From Liolophura sinensis (Eukaryota; Mollusca; Polyplacophora; Chitonida; Chitonidae), in assembly GCF_032854445.1 (NCBI RefSeq), contig NC_088302.1, forward strand, positions 45,358,521 through 45,422,520: a stretch of DNA of 64,000 nucleotides, read 5' to 3'. Of this stretch, positions 11,326 through 21,700 are shown one piece after another; the stretch's first letter is position 1; every line of letters begins with the position of its first letter. Below the pieces are notes generated by a model. It did no database searches and was not told the origin of the DNA. It was given only the letters and a program-made list of their open reading frames with translations. Made by a program: the position numbers and the translations under genes.

Positions 11326-14300
11326 ATGGCCGATCCCAGAATCAAGCCTATAGTAATTAAGACGGGTGTCGTCACCAGGTAAGTCTGACTCAGGCGTTAT
11401 TTGTTTCAAACAGTGAAATTCAAGTGTGTGCATGTAGGCCAACACGTAATGTGATCGTATTTTTGTCTGACAAGGAACCCCGCTGTACATGTAGTTGTTG
11501 TTAACACGATATCATAATTATTGATATCTGTAGATTGTGTGGTCATTATTTAAAGCTCTAATTTTGTTATAAAAATAAATGTGCGCTAATCCAAACAGGC
11601 AAGAACAAAATATGTAGTCCAGGTACCGGGTAGCCAAGGATCTCGGCTGTGATCTTTTAATATGGGATTAGGGGTAGAGGGTGGCTAGCTGTCCCCGCGT
11701 ATCGGTATGTATAAGCCACTCTTAGATCGAGGTCTCGGGCTATTAGTCAGGGGAGCGAACTCGTGGAAATAGCAATATTTTCTGTAATTATTAGATATAT
11801 TCATTACCGTGGTTGAGCTAAATTAAATGTCGATTGTGGCTATTGTTTGCGGCGATGCGATCGTAAACGGCCACGTCAGTTTATGTGGTGTAACAATAAA
11901 AAGACATTTAAGTGGCAATCAAGGTTTTAGCTCCTACCAGACAAGAATATGTCACACCTTACATAGTACATTTAATTATGTTACTATGGCATACGGCTTC
12001 AGAGTTTCCACATGAGGAACTTTGGTAACTTTTTCCTCAAACATATATTGCAAGTTCAGTAGATTGGAGGTTATTATTGAGAAGTATACACGTAGCATAT
12101 TCCTAATTATTTTTCTCTGAATTTATTGAATTGCTTGTGGCATGGTTAATGGCAGAATCTATGAATATGACTTTTCGTGTGATGTGAATGATGTACAGTA
12201 CAGAGTGCAAATATGTGAACGTACAAGCAACAGAGTTTTAAATCAGATGACATTGTCAGTACTGGTTAAAGTTTCAACTTAATTTATCAGTTCAGAATGC
12301 CTCAGACACCTGGGGGTATTGTTTTGGTTTCACCAAAAACATTTTCAGTGTAACTGACAGATAGATACATTTCTGATTAGGCTGTATGGCATGTGCATGT
12401 AACTTTACCAGTGTGTATCCTTTATTAATACCACTCCACACTAACACTAGCAAAACACTAGCTTCCTGCTTCAGAATGAGTTACACAGTTGAATTACTTA
12501 TGTTTGGTTTGTGATTTGTGTCATACTTATCTCTCTAATGTGAGACACACCTCAGGTTTATGATTGAAGGAAACTGTAGTCAAATAACCAGGGGCTGGAT
12601 TTGAACCTGCAACCTCACTGGTCAGATTCATAGTTCGTGAATTTAGGCTAAAGGTATTAGGTCAGACCACTATAAATAATGTTACCCACCTTTTTAGATT
12701 ACTTAATTATTAAGCATAGGATACAAATCTGTTATAGAAACTTATGATGTAACTTCTCATTACAGATTTAGTACTGTAAAAAACAATTATTGAAGTACAG
12801 TAAATAGAAAGAATGGGTAATTAATAGAAATTTGATTCAGAAAATGTTATTCAATTTACAGATTAAGTAAAGAAAAGTTGATGTATGAAAAGGAAGTTGT
12901 TGACCAGGAGGCAAAAATAGAAAAGATGAAAGCTGACCAGAAGGATGAATATGATATTAAGAAGCAGGTGAGAATGCATAAGATAGCAGTTTTCACAACT
13001 CAGGTTGTGTGTGTCTATTCATCAGTATCCATGTTACATTGTCCGTTTTTATTTTACATGTTCACTTTTAACTAGTGGATACTGAGATGCAGAGGTGACA
13101 GTGTGTCGCACCTTACATTTGTACATTTCTTTAGTACTATTTGCCATAGTAACCAGATTACCACTTTTCTGACTGTTTACGACTTTGTGACCAGGCTATG
13201 ACTCCAGTTGTTACACATGTGCAGCTTGGTGGTATGGTACATACACATATACAGAGATGATAGAATATGTCACACCTTACATTTGTCCATTTCTGCAGTT
13301 ACCGTGGTAATGAGATTGCTCATTTACCTATGTCTAGTAAATATATATGATAGGTATGCCCAAGCTATAACTCCACTTGTTTTACGTTTACAGTTTTAAT
13401 TTATGGTGAAAACATGTACAGAGATGACAGTTGGTTAGCATGGTAACCAGATTGCTAATTTTTCTATGTCTGTTATATGTAATATTTAAAAATGTACTTG
13501 TTTGGATGTATATTGAGTCTCGGATTAAGGTAGTTTATCTTAATCCCAGATTGAACTCACTTGAACTCTTCTTACTAAATATAACTCCAAATTCTGGTGA
13601 TAATTCCTGGTACAAATTATCCAGTTTCTGAGTTAAGAATTAAGAGTTAAGTATATTTATTAGTATGCTACATGTATGTGACATCTGACCCAGGAGCCTT
13701 TCCGCTATGGGGTCCAGTTCATGCTGGCTTCCTCTACATGAGAAGGTCTGTCAGCAACCTGCGAATGGTTGTGGGTGTCCTCTGGGCTATGCACAAATTC
13801 CTCCCACCAAAATGCTGGTTGCCGTTGTATAAGTGAAAATTTCTTGAGTATGACGAACAACAACATTGCCCAATCAAATCAATAAATGAAGAGTAAGCAT
13901 TTTATGTAAATTCTGGTTCTACATTGTTAACAGGTGGAAGTGTTACAAGAGTCCAAGGCCATGATCCCGGATTGTAAACGCAGACTAACCACTGCACATG
14001 AGGAGCTGAAACAGTTGCTGGTGAGCAGTCTTAGTAGTGGAGATGTTAGGGTCTTAAGATCAAAATCATCTTCATATAGGAACTGGAGAAAACCAGATAT
14101 GTCTTTTTCACCTTTTGATGAATTACTGGTAAACTGTCCCTTGTGTAACCCATATCATTATGGAAGACAAGTGGTCTCTGATAATTTTTCAACTTTGTGT
14201 TTATGTTTGAGCCAATTTTTAAGCTTCATCATTTATTAAAGAATATAAAAATGTACCAAAGGTGATCTATTTTACTGTAGCTTCTGTGGACAACAGTTTT

Positions 14301-14533
14301 ATTCATTGTTTATTGGGGATGTTTCATTGTATATGGCAACAGCATTGTAAAGCATAATGAATATAAAAATGAAGCTGTTGTTCATGTCTAGCGAAAAAGG
14401 ACTGATTGAAAAACCTTCGAATAATTTAATGTTTTAATTTCTATCACAGGAAAACGAGAAAGATTTATGTGAAGTTGAACAGTACAAGAAGGCTGAGTTG
14501 GCATTACAAAACTCCCTGCCACAGTTAAGCTAG
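11326..14533 (+). CDS. TBCA: Tubulin-specific chaperone A (tubulin cofactor A)
   Basis: Small helical chaperone that captures beta-tubulin released from the CCT chaperonin on the path to alpha/beta heterodimers in the cytosol. Coding exons: 11326-11378, 12862-12967, 13934-14020 and 14450-14533; all GT-AG with matching phases, giving 109 residues (human TBCA 108). The start MADPRIKPIVIKTGVVTRL matches human MADPRVRQIKIKTGVVKRL; MYEKEV...KIEKMKAD...YDIKKQ and QESKAMIPDCKRRL also align, all in the three-helix bundle. The first ATG at 11326 is preceded by CAGCC, a good initiation context. Introns carry Pearl-like tandem repeats and a SINE. It lies on the same strand as AP3B, downstream of it. Identification is firm. 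Confidence 0.96.
11905..12020 (+). repeat. Single Pearl-like repeat monomer, TBCA intron 1
   Basis: AATATGTCACACCTTACAT followed by TTACTATGGCATACG matches the monomers at 13074-13470. One partial unit only. Confidence 0.5.
12541..12650 (-). mobile_element. tRNA-derived SINE relic, TBCA intron 1
   Basis: On the minus strand GAGGTTGCAGGTTCAAATCC is a good B box followed by old SINE-like sequence (ACTACAGTTTCCTTCAATC). Too diverged for a family assignment. Confidence 0.35.
13074..13470 (+). repeat. Pearl-like tandem repeat, about 165-bp unit, TBCA intron 2
   Basis: Two full monomers and part of a third. Each carries GTCGCACCTTACATTTGTAC or similar, a segment like TGCCATAGTAACCAGATT, then TGACT(C)CA(C/G)TTGTT and ACAGAGATGA. 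The same monomer type occurs at 57030-57500, 44 kb away. Arrays of about 160 bp are known from Pearl and other Helentron-like non-autonomous elements of bivalves; that assignment is inference. Confidence 0.6.
13685..13893 (+). mobile_element. SINE family A, 5'-truncated, TBCA intron 2
   Basis: Runs from TGACCCAGGAGCC through AACCTGCGAATGGTTGTGGG and AATGCTGGTTGCCGTTGTAT to an AT-rich tail with AATCAAATCAATAAATGA. It ends about 40 bp before TBCA exon 3. The A box is missing. Confidence 0.75.
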
Positions 14534-15800
14534 TCTGAGATCCAGCTCATCATACAGTGATATCAGATGATATAGATCATCAAGTTTATATTCATTGTAA
14601 TGATACACATACGCACGTTACTTGGCTGATACCAGCACGTCAATATGTGAATTATATTTACACTCAGCATACCGTTTATGACTTTCAGTAGTTCAAATCT
14701 TAGTGAATAATTTATGGCAAATTTTTACTGAGCAGTTGTTTTCCCCTTTCCATAGATGTACCACTTAACAAATAGATCAACCTGTATGTTGTTTATTCAG
14801 CAAGGTTGTGTTTATTCTGGCAGTCATTCTTACGAGTAGAAATTCTGTCTGTCCAAGTTAAACTGATTTCCTGAGGCCATATTCTATTTTGATCCTTTTT
14901 GAAATGAACGTATGAATATAGTCGTGCTACAGAGGGACACAGTTTCCTTGAAAATTTGATTTCCAAGGTTTTATGTTAATGGGCCCAGATGGTTTGCTCA
15001 TGCATCGTGCATTACCTGCATGATGTCAAGTGCTCCTAAAAGACCCAACTTCTGAGAAAATCATTTTTTTTTCTACAAATACCATTTGATGAGTTTGTGT
15101 TTATCGTATAAAGCTGCGTCACAAGGCTTTCCACATAAACTACTATTTAAAAGGCTCTTCAGTCTTATTTATGTCCACCAGAATGCTCTGGCATTGTCAT
15201 TTAATTTATGTTAAAGTGTTCAAGCTTATTTTGCTATAAAATCATTTTTCATCTTAATCTTGTTTTGTTGGTTTCTGTTTAGGCCTGGAGAAAAAGCATG
15301 GTGATACAGTGTGTCATTTATCAGGCTGCTAAGTTGTAATGTGAAGTTATCCTACATACATGTTCTGAGGACACTATGGTTTGCTTAGAGCTTTAAGTCT
15401 GGAGGTTTATTGGGTGCCTGGCAAAGTGCAGTGGTCCCTCTTTTCAACTTGAATTTTCTTCAAAGTGATATGCATGCTTATGTATTTTTTGGGGGTTTTA
15501 CGTTGTACTTAACAGTTTTTTCAGGTGTTTGTACATATTCTGTGTCTTCTTGTAGCAGATTAAGTCCATGCCCCCGAAATGCTGCCGCCCTGGAGTGTCA
15601 TGCTGAAGACAACAAACATGACACGCCATCCAGTCCTATTATACTGACATCGGGTCATTTAGTTCTGTTTCCTTGCTCTAACTTCCCAGTGCTCTGGTCT
15701 GGTCCTGACTTCATGTCATAGAAGGCTAATGATCTGTAGCGAGAGTACCTCTGTCAGCCAGGGTCCTTGCTGTAATTCAGAAAAACGTCCATGCCAATCC
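14534..15800 (+). other. TBCA: TBCA 3' UTR and flank
   Basis: No gene-like coding potential. The first canonical AATAAA on the + strand that I can find after the stop is at 16592-16597, beyond two SINEs; a shorter UTR using a variant signal is possible. Confidence 0.4.
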
Positions 15801-15823
15801 ATTTCAATCTCATTGATGGATTT

Positions 15824-15950
15824 TCATTTATTTGAGTGCTGTTTAATGCAATACTCAAGAGTTTTTTACTAACAGGACGATAGTGCCTGGGGTAAACCAC
15901 CAGCCTTTGGCAAGTTACATGTGATGTACACCGTCTATTGGAGGAAGACA
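15824..15950 (-). mobile_element. SINE family A fragment, minus orientation
   Basis: Minus strand reads CTGGTGGTTTACCCCAGGCA, AAACTCTTGAGTATTGCATT and CAAATAAATGA, the family A 3' half and tail. It is immediately followed by a plus-oriented copy, so the two lie head-to-head. Confidence 0.6.
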
Positions 15951-15960
15951 GGTCTCTAAA

Positions 15961-16231
15961 GGGGGCCACTGTGGCCGAAGAGGTTAAAACACCAACACTG
16001 CGCAATAACCCAGCTGCCTCTCACCAATGGGGTTGCTCTGAGTTCAAGTACAGCTCATACTGGTTTCCTCTCTGCCCATAAGTGGGAAGGTCTGCCAGCA
16101 ACCTGTGGATGGTCATGGGTTTTCCTGGCCTCCTGCTCAGTTTCCTCTCACCATAATGCTGGCCACCGGTGTATAAGTGGAATATTTTTGAGTTCGGCGT
16201 GAAACACCAATCATATGTTTAAATACATCAT
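15961..16231 (+). mobile_element. SINE family A, near full length
   Basis: Head GGGGGCCACTGTGGCCGAAG, B box GAGTTCAAGTAC, GGGAAGGTCTGCCAGCAACC, CATAATGCTGGCCACCGG and GTATAAGTGGAATATTTTTG. Flanked by GTCTCTAAA (15952-15960) and GTCTTTAAA (16232-16240), a probable aged target-site duplication. Confidence 0.82.
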
Positions 16232-17130
16232 GTCTTTAAAAACCGTTAGCAAACAACCACGCAAACAGTGTCAACCAATAGGGGAGTTTCGACTTGGAGC
16301 AAATGTAAAAACAGTCCTACAGTGCCGTGTGACTTGTGAATAATGTTAGGCAACATTTGTTAACATTAATTTACTGATCACCAGTGTCACCCTTTTCTGT
16401 AGGCACGTCACCTGTTTCCTTATCAAGTTCACAAACCTTCAGCTTCTCAATTTTCTCCATCATTCGTCTAATTTTAAGTTACTTTTTTTGAAACTTTCTC
16501 AGATGTCCATATCATAGTAAATGTGACCAGAAATAGTTGCCTAACATTAATGACATGTCAAATGATAAAGTTAGACATTTTAACTTTCATCAATAAAAGA
16601 GCTTAAACTTGAAACGCCTCTATTGTCAGAAGCTTTACAAACAGTGAGAATGTACGAATTCCATGCCCAAGTTAAAACCTGCTCCTCACATCAACCTTGC
16701 TGACTTCTCTGTGTGAGAATAGTTGTACTTTATGTAGATTGTTCCCAGGTGAGGTGCCTTTCTTTTCCCCAGTCATGTCAATGCTCTATCAATATATCAT
16801 GACACATAAACCTTGCTTTCTACATGTTAACAAGTCAAGCAAGCTCATTGTTCTTAAAAAGGAATGTTTATTTTCGGCAGATTATCAAAAAAACACATTT
16901 ATTGTCATATTTTTTCTTAATTCTCAGTTGTATTCATATACATTTAGGTACAGTATATTGTCATTAAATAAATTTATATTTCAACAAAATATGTACCCGA
17001 TAATATATTTTTTACAGAAGTTAAAAGCCTTATTTACAGGGACAGGTGAAAATGTACAACATATTTGACACCGCAATGACTATGTACATGGTATGAGGAA
17101 CTCTGATCAATTACAAATACGAACACTGAA

Positions 17131-17350
17131 CTACCCTAATTCCTCAACCTTTTCGCATGTTGAGCAACTTTCAGTGCAATTTATGCACATTTGTTATCTG
17201 ATTTTGAAGACAAAACTACATTGGTTGGATCGGCCAATTTCAGGCCTTCATAAAAAGTATAATTTAACAGTCTACACAGAATAAAGCCTTCAGAATATGC
17301 TTGCATAGACACTTTGTGAACATGTGAAAAGGTTGAAGAATTACAGCAGT
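17131..17350. mobile_element. MITE family M1, copy 1
   Basis: About 220 bp with terminal inverted repeats: TAATTCCTCAACCTTTTCGC on the left against TAATTCTTCAACCTTTTCAC read inward from the right. It encodes nothing. It lies 3' of the GLMP coding region; two more copies lie in GLMP introns. Confidence 0.75.
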
Positions 17351-17884
17351 GGTCAATAAAATGTACCTGTGTAAATTTACATAATTTAAAAAGTTACAGT
17401 ATACTACAACATAATATGTGAGGCTAACCTGTCTTTATATTCCGAAAGTTTATCACAGAAACTGTATAAGGTTAAATGTAAGTCCACATACCATTTGGGG
17501 AAAAGCCCAACATAAAATTTTGAAAACTTAAGGATGAAACTGCTTCTTCTGCATTAATGTTGGTTCACATTTACCTGTTGTCCAGCCAAATAAAAATAAT
17601 AATTCCCAAAACAACAACATTTTTGGTTGAGCCTGTTCATGTGATATCCAACAGTACAATGTAGTTCACACAGAGAGGAATGCAGAATCCCTGAGTACAT
17701 TGTAAACAATTATACGATTTTTGAGAAAAAAAAAATGTTTTTCTACACATTAGCACTAAAGTTGTTTCGTTGAGTCTCATTTTAGACTAGCATTATGTGC
17801 AAGTCCCACAACCTAACTTTGGAGCATTTGCAGGACAGGAGTGGTACATGTATTCAGAAAACAGCACTTTCCTAATTATGTGAC

Positions 17885-17970
17885 GGGGCATAGGAGCTGA
17901 GGATTTGAACCAGTGATCTCTGGGTTCGGAGTCCTTGCTTCTACCACTAGACTGAAGGGAAATTCCCTTC
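17885..17970 (-). mobile_element. tRNA-like relic (SINE head or decayed tRNA)
   Basis: Minus strand: CAGTCTAGTGGTAGAAGC (A box, tRNA-Glu/Gly-like) and, about 45 bp on, CTGGTTCAAATCC (B box). The T stem does not pair properly and there is no good acceptor stem, so this is not a functional tRNA. Confidence 0.45.
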
Positions 17971-18266
17971 CGTCTAGAAGTAGATAGCGTTTATATCTCA
18001 TCCTGTTATATTTATCATCCGACATTTGATTAAAAACTAAGAAAATTGATCTTCCCTACATCAACCAATATTTGATCAAATATATGATAAACCAAACTTA
18101 TATTCTTTACATTAACCAATATTTGATCACAATTAACCCCATTAACATCAACCAACATTTGATCAACATCATTAAACCAAACTGATTTTGGCCACCTTCA
18201 TTGCTCCTGAGGTTTGAATGGGAGCAGGAATTGCACATCTCTACAAAACTTGGAAAATGAGTTATG

Positions 18267-18272
18267 TTTATT
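18267..18272 (-). terminator. GLMP: Candidate GLMP poly(A) signal
   Basis: AATAAA on the minus strand, about 430 bp past the GLMP stop. Others lie farther on (16898-16903, 16867-16872), so the UTR length is uncertain. Confidence 0.4.
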
Positions 18273-18700
18273 CATATTCTGTCCAAACACCATTACTATG
18301 GATAATGGATTATCTGGCGATGATTTTCACGAAGATCTTGTATCTTTACACACCTTCATGTATAACTATCATGGCAACTTTAAGTCTACCAATCTACAGC
18401 TAAACCTTATCAACAGTTAACCGTTCAAAGCCTGACAATGTTATCACACAAAACTTTTCCATTTGGTTTTGGCAGATATGAGAAAACATCTGCATCCTGA
18501 TAACACAGGGAGTACATAGGGAAAGAATGAAAACTTTGTCAGTGATAGATGTGCAAATACGAAAATATAACTGCAGGATTTTGACACATGTTACAAGGGA
18601 TGCTGAGCTTGTCCAATATATATCCGGAAAGCACCTGAGCAGATAAGCCCATCCTGAACTTGGCATGTCATCTTTAAGTTAATACTGGACAAGCCTATAC

Positions 18701-21700
18701 TTAAGAATTGACAGAAGAATAGCCAGGCCCCACATCGACCTGTGTCGTTGTGCCCTTTTTCTTCTTTTTCACACAGACATAAATTCCACCAAACATGATG
18801 ATGAGAACAGGCAGGCCTAACCCCGCTGATATGATTCCGATAACTAACAGAGAAACAGAGTCTATAGGCGGTGATCCGTATCCAATGTTGGCCGTCCTGT
18901 TAACAAAGCAGAATGCAGAGATTAAGATTTAGCTAATTCTATGACAATAGGAACATTCAACTTTCCACAAGAAGAAATATCGAAGTACCTATCAAATGTG
19001 CTAGGACACTTTAACACATGTTCAGAAATACTTGGCAGGGCATACACTTGCAAACTACTGACTACTGACTACTGACGTTAGTCACCTCTGCCAAGTCCCG
19101 TTAGTCACCTCTGCCAAGTCCCATTAGTCACCTCTGCAAGTGAAGGTCCACGTGACACAATTATGTCATTCTCTGTGCACATGCACTTGTGGACACAAAT
19201 CATGCTGGGAATATACTAGTCTCTCTAAACCAGACCATCCTACCCTACCGGTTAAGTAGAATTACAGCTACGATCCTCTGCATAAGGAGAGTAGGAATAT
19301 ACCAATGACACTTTTTTTTTTTTACTTTAAGATATAAACTTAGCACAGAGTACAATAGACTAAGATAAGTCATACATTATTCAAAGAGAAAACGATTACA
19401 CTAGGTACACAGTAAAAGCTGCGCATCCTTACCATACTGTGTAGTTAGATGCAGTGTAAAAGCCGTCTTTGCTGAGGCCAAACGACACATTAGAGAGTGT
19501 CATGGCCAGTTTGTACTCGCTCAGTTTCTGGCCATAGTAAGCGTACAGGATGGTTTCCTCCAGCTGCGGTAAACTCCTGTTCGTGTCTTGTTCCTTGTAC
19601 ATCAGAGTGTACGTCCTCACGTAGGTGGCATCTGAGCGGCTCCGTGACGGACGAACGTAGCAGACAGGCTTCCACTGGATGAAACCTTCATCCTTCTTCT
19701 CAGCTTTGTTTGTTACCCAGTTTGTTACCTGAGGAGAGGAATTTGTTTGTTTCTTCAATGGTGTTAAATGAAATAACAAGAATTTTTCACTTATCTGATG
19801 GCCATCAATATGTAGGGTAGAGGAAACTGCAGCTACTGGAGCGCCTAGAGTAAACCACCTCCAACAGGTACCTTAACAAACGCCTAACTTAACGTAGCTG
19901 ACAAAGCAGCATGAACTGGATTCAAGCCACCTCATTGGTTAGATGCAGATTAGCTTCGACGAGAACAGTTTCTGGCCACAGGCAGACAAGAACAGCAGGA
20001 ATTATATCCTGGCAGTAACTGTTTATGTAACAGGGAGGGCCAGCATCTCCAGGCTTGAGAGAAAATTGTGTTACGAGCTGGATTAGCTATACAACATGTT
20101 ATAATCCTTTGGTGGATTCTCCTTTACTAGAAGTCAGAAGGCCATGAATAGGGGTAAATGCAGCAGGGCTTGATATAAGTATGCAGTGGAAACCCAAAAG
20201 TCGCTGGTTCAAATCCCCAACTGGTAAGCCCCATTCACATTTAATAGGCTATCGTGATTTACAGTTTGACAGTTATGGCTCTTTGCACAGAAATAGAGAA
20301 TAATGATGTCTGAAATTTTTCATTCCTACTTTTTGGGGTAACATAGTACTCAAGTATTACAAGAAAACAATTGTTACCCTAATTACTCAACCCTTTCCCA
20401 TGTGAATGAGCAACTTTATTGTGCAATTTATGCACGTTTATAATTAGATTTTGGAGATAACACTATATTGGTTGGATTGGCCATCTTCAGGGCTTCATCA
20501 AAAGTATAATTTTATCAGTCTACAAAAAAAAAAAAAAAAACCTTCAGAATATTCTTACCATACATCACGTTGAGTTTAGCCAATGATTTTAAAAAGTGTG
20601 TCAAATGACTCCTTGTGTCTAATGATGATTCTTGGTAATTGGAGACAGCTAGAGGCAATGGGGGTCTGAGGAGTGTGTTCACAAGATTGTACCTGCCTGT
20701 GACAAGACCAATTAAGATGCTCACACTTCACCGAACATGCAACTGTTAGCTTTAGTCGAATCACCACACAGCTGTATTCACAAAAAGATCTGTTAAACTT
20801 ATTTACGGGGCTGTGAACAGACACCACCGTCCCCCGGATAGGGCTGTCATCGGACGACCTCCACGTAGCCTGGACAAAGCATTTGCCCCTTTAATTGAGG
20901 CCAGCAAGTGTAACCCACAAATTTAGCCTGTCAACCTGAGAAGTGATACGTCAAGTAGCCTGTTTAGGATGGACATTTTTGGAATACACAGGTTTATTGT
21001 ACTTGTCGCTTGATACTTTATTCACCTTATTTGGTCAGGACTGGTCAGCTTCACTGTCAACCCCCATACGGTGCGGATTAGCAACCTAAGCCTTGATGAA
21101 GTTTAACGGTAGGGGGGCTAATATCTCATAAGTCATGCCGCCCCCAAATCAGACTGTGCGGATATAGCCGATGGGGGAAATTTTAAATCATTTTCCGCAG
21201 TTATTTCACGGGTCAAAAAAAACAACATTTTTTTGTGCACAGCTTGGGGCTGATCACTCTCTCCTGTCATCTTCTCTGGCCACTCAAATCAGCTAAACTT
21301 TACGGCCAGAAATTTTTGGCTAAACTCATGTTTTACAGTAAATACACACCTTGCAAACATGTGAATAGGTTGAAGAATTACAGTAGTCTGGCTTACGTCT
21401 TAGTTACCTCATTATTCACAGTATAACAGTTACGCTACCTTGAAAACACCAGGTGTATATTCATCATCTATAGACTGTTCTGTGTGAAAATCTGTGGGGA
21501 CACTACTGGGGCTGTCTTCACTGAGGACCACCACTTCCAGGCCAAACCGTGACTGCTTGTACAGTGGGCTAATCTTGTTTAGGGTGAAGTCTAGCTGGGT
21601 GATGTTGTCATTGTAGAGGAGATGGGGAAGAGCATCCTGGGTCCTGCCTGTGTGGTTAAACACTGTGAACTGAACAATGGCACATGTACATTAGAATGGC

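Noticed and set aside
20182-20240. CTGGTTCAAATCCCC, a perfect B-box-like string
   Set aside because: No A box at the right distance and no SINE body after it.
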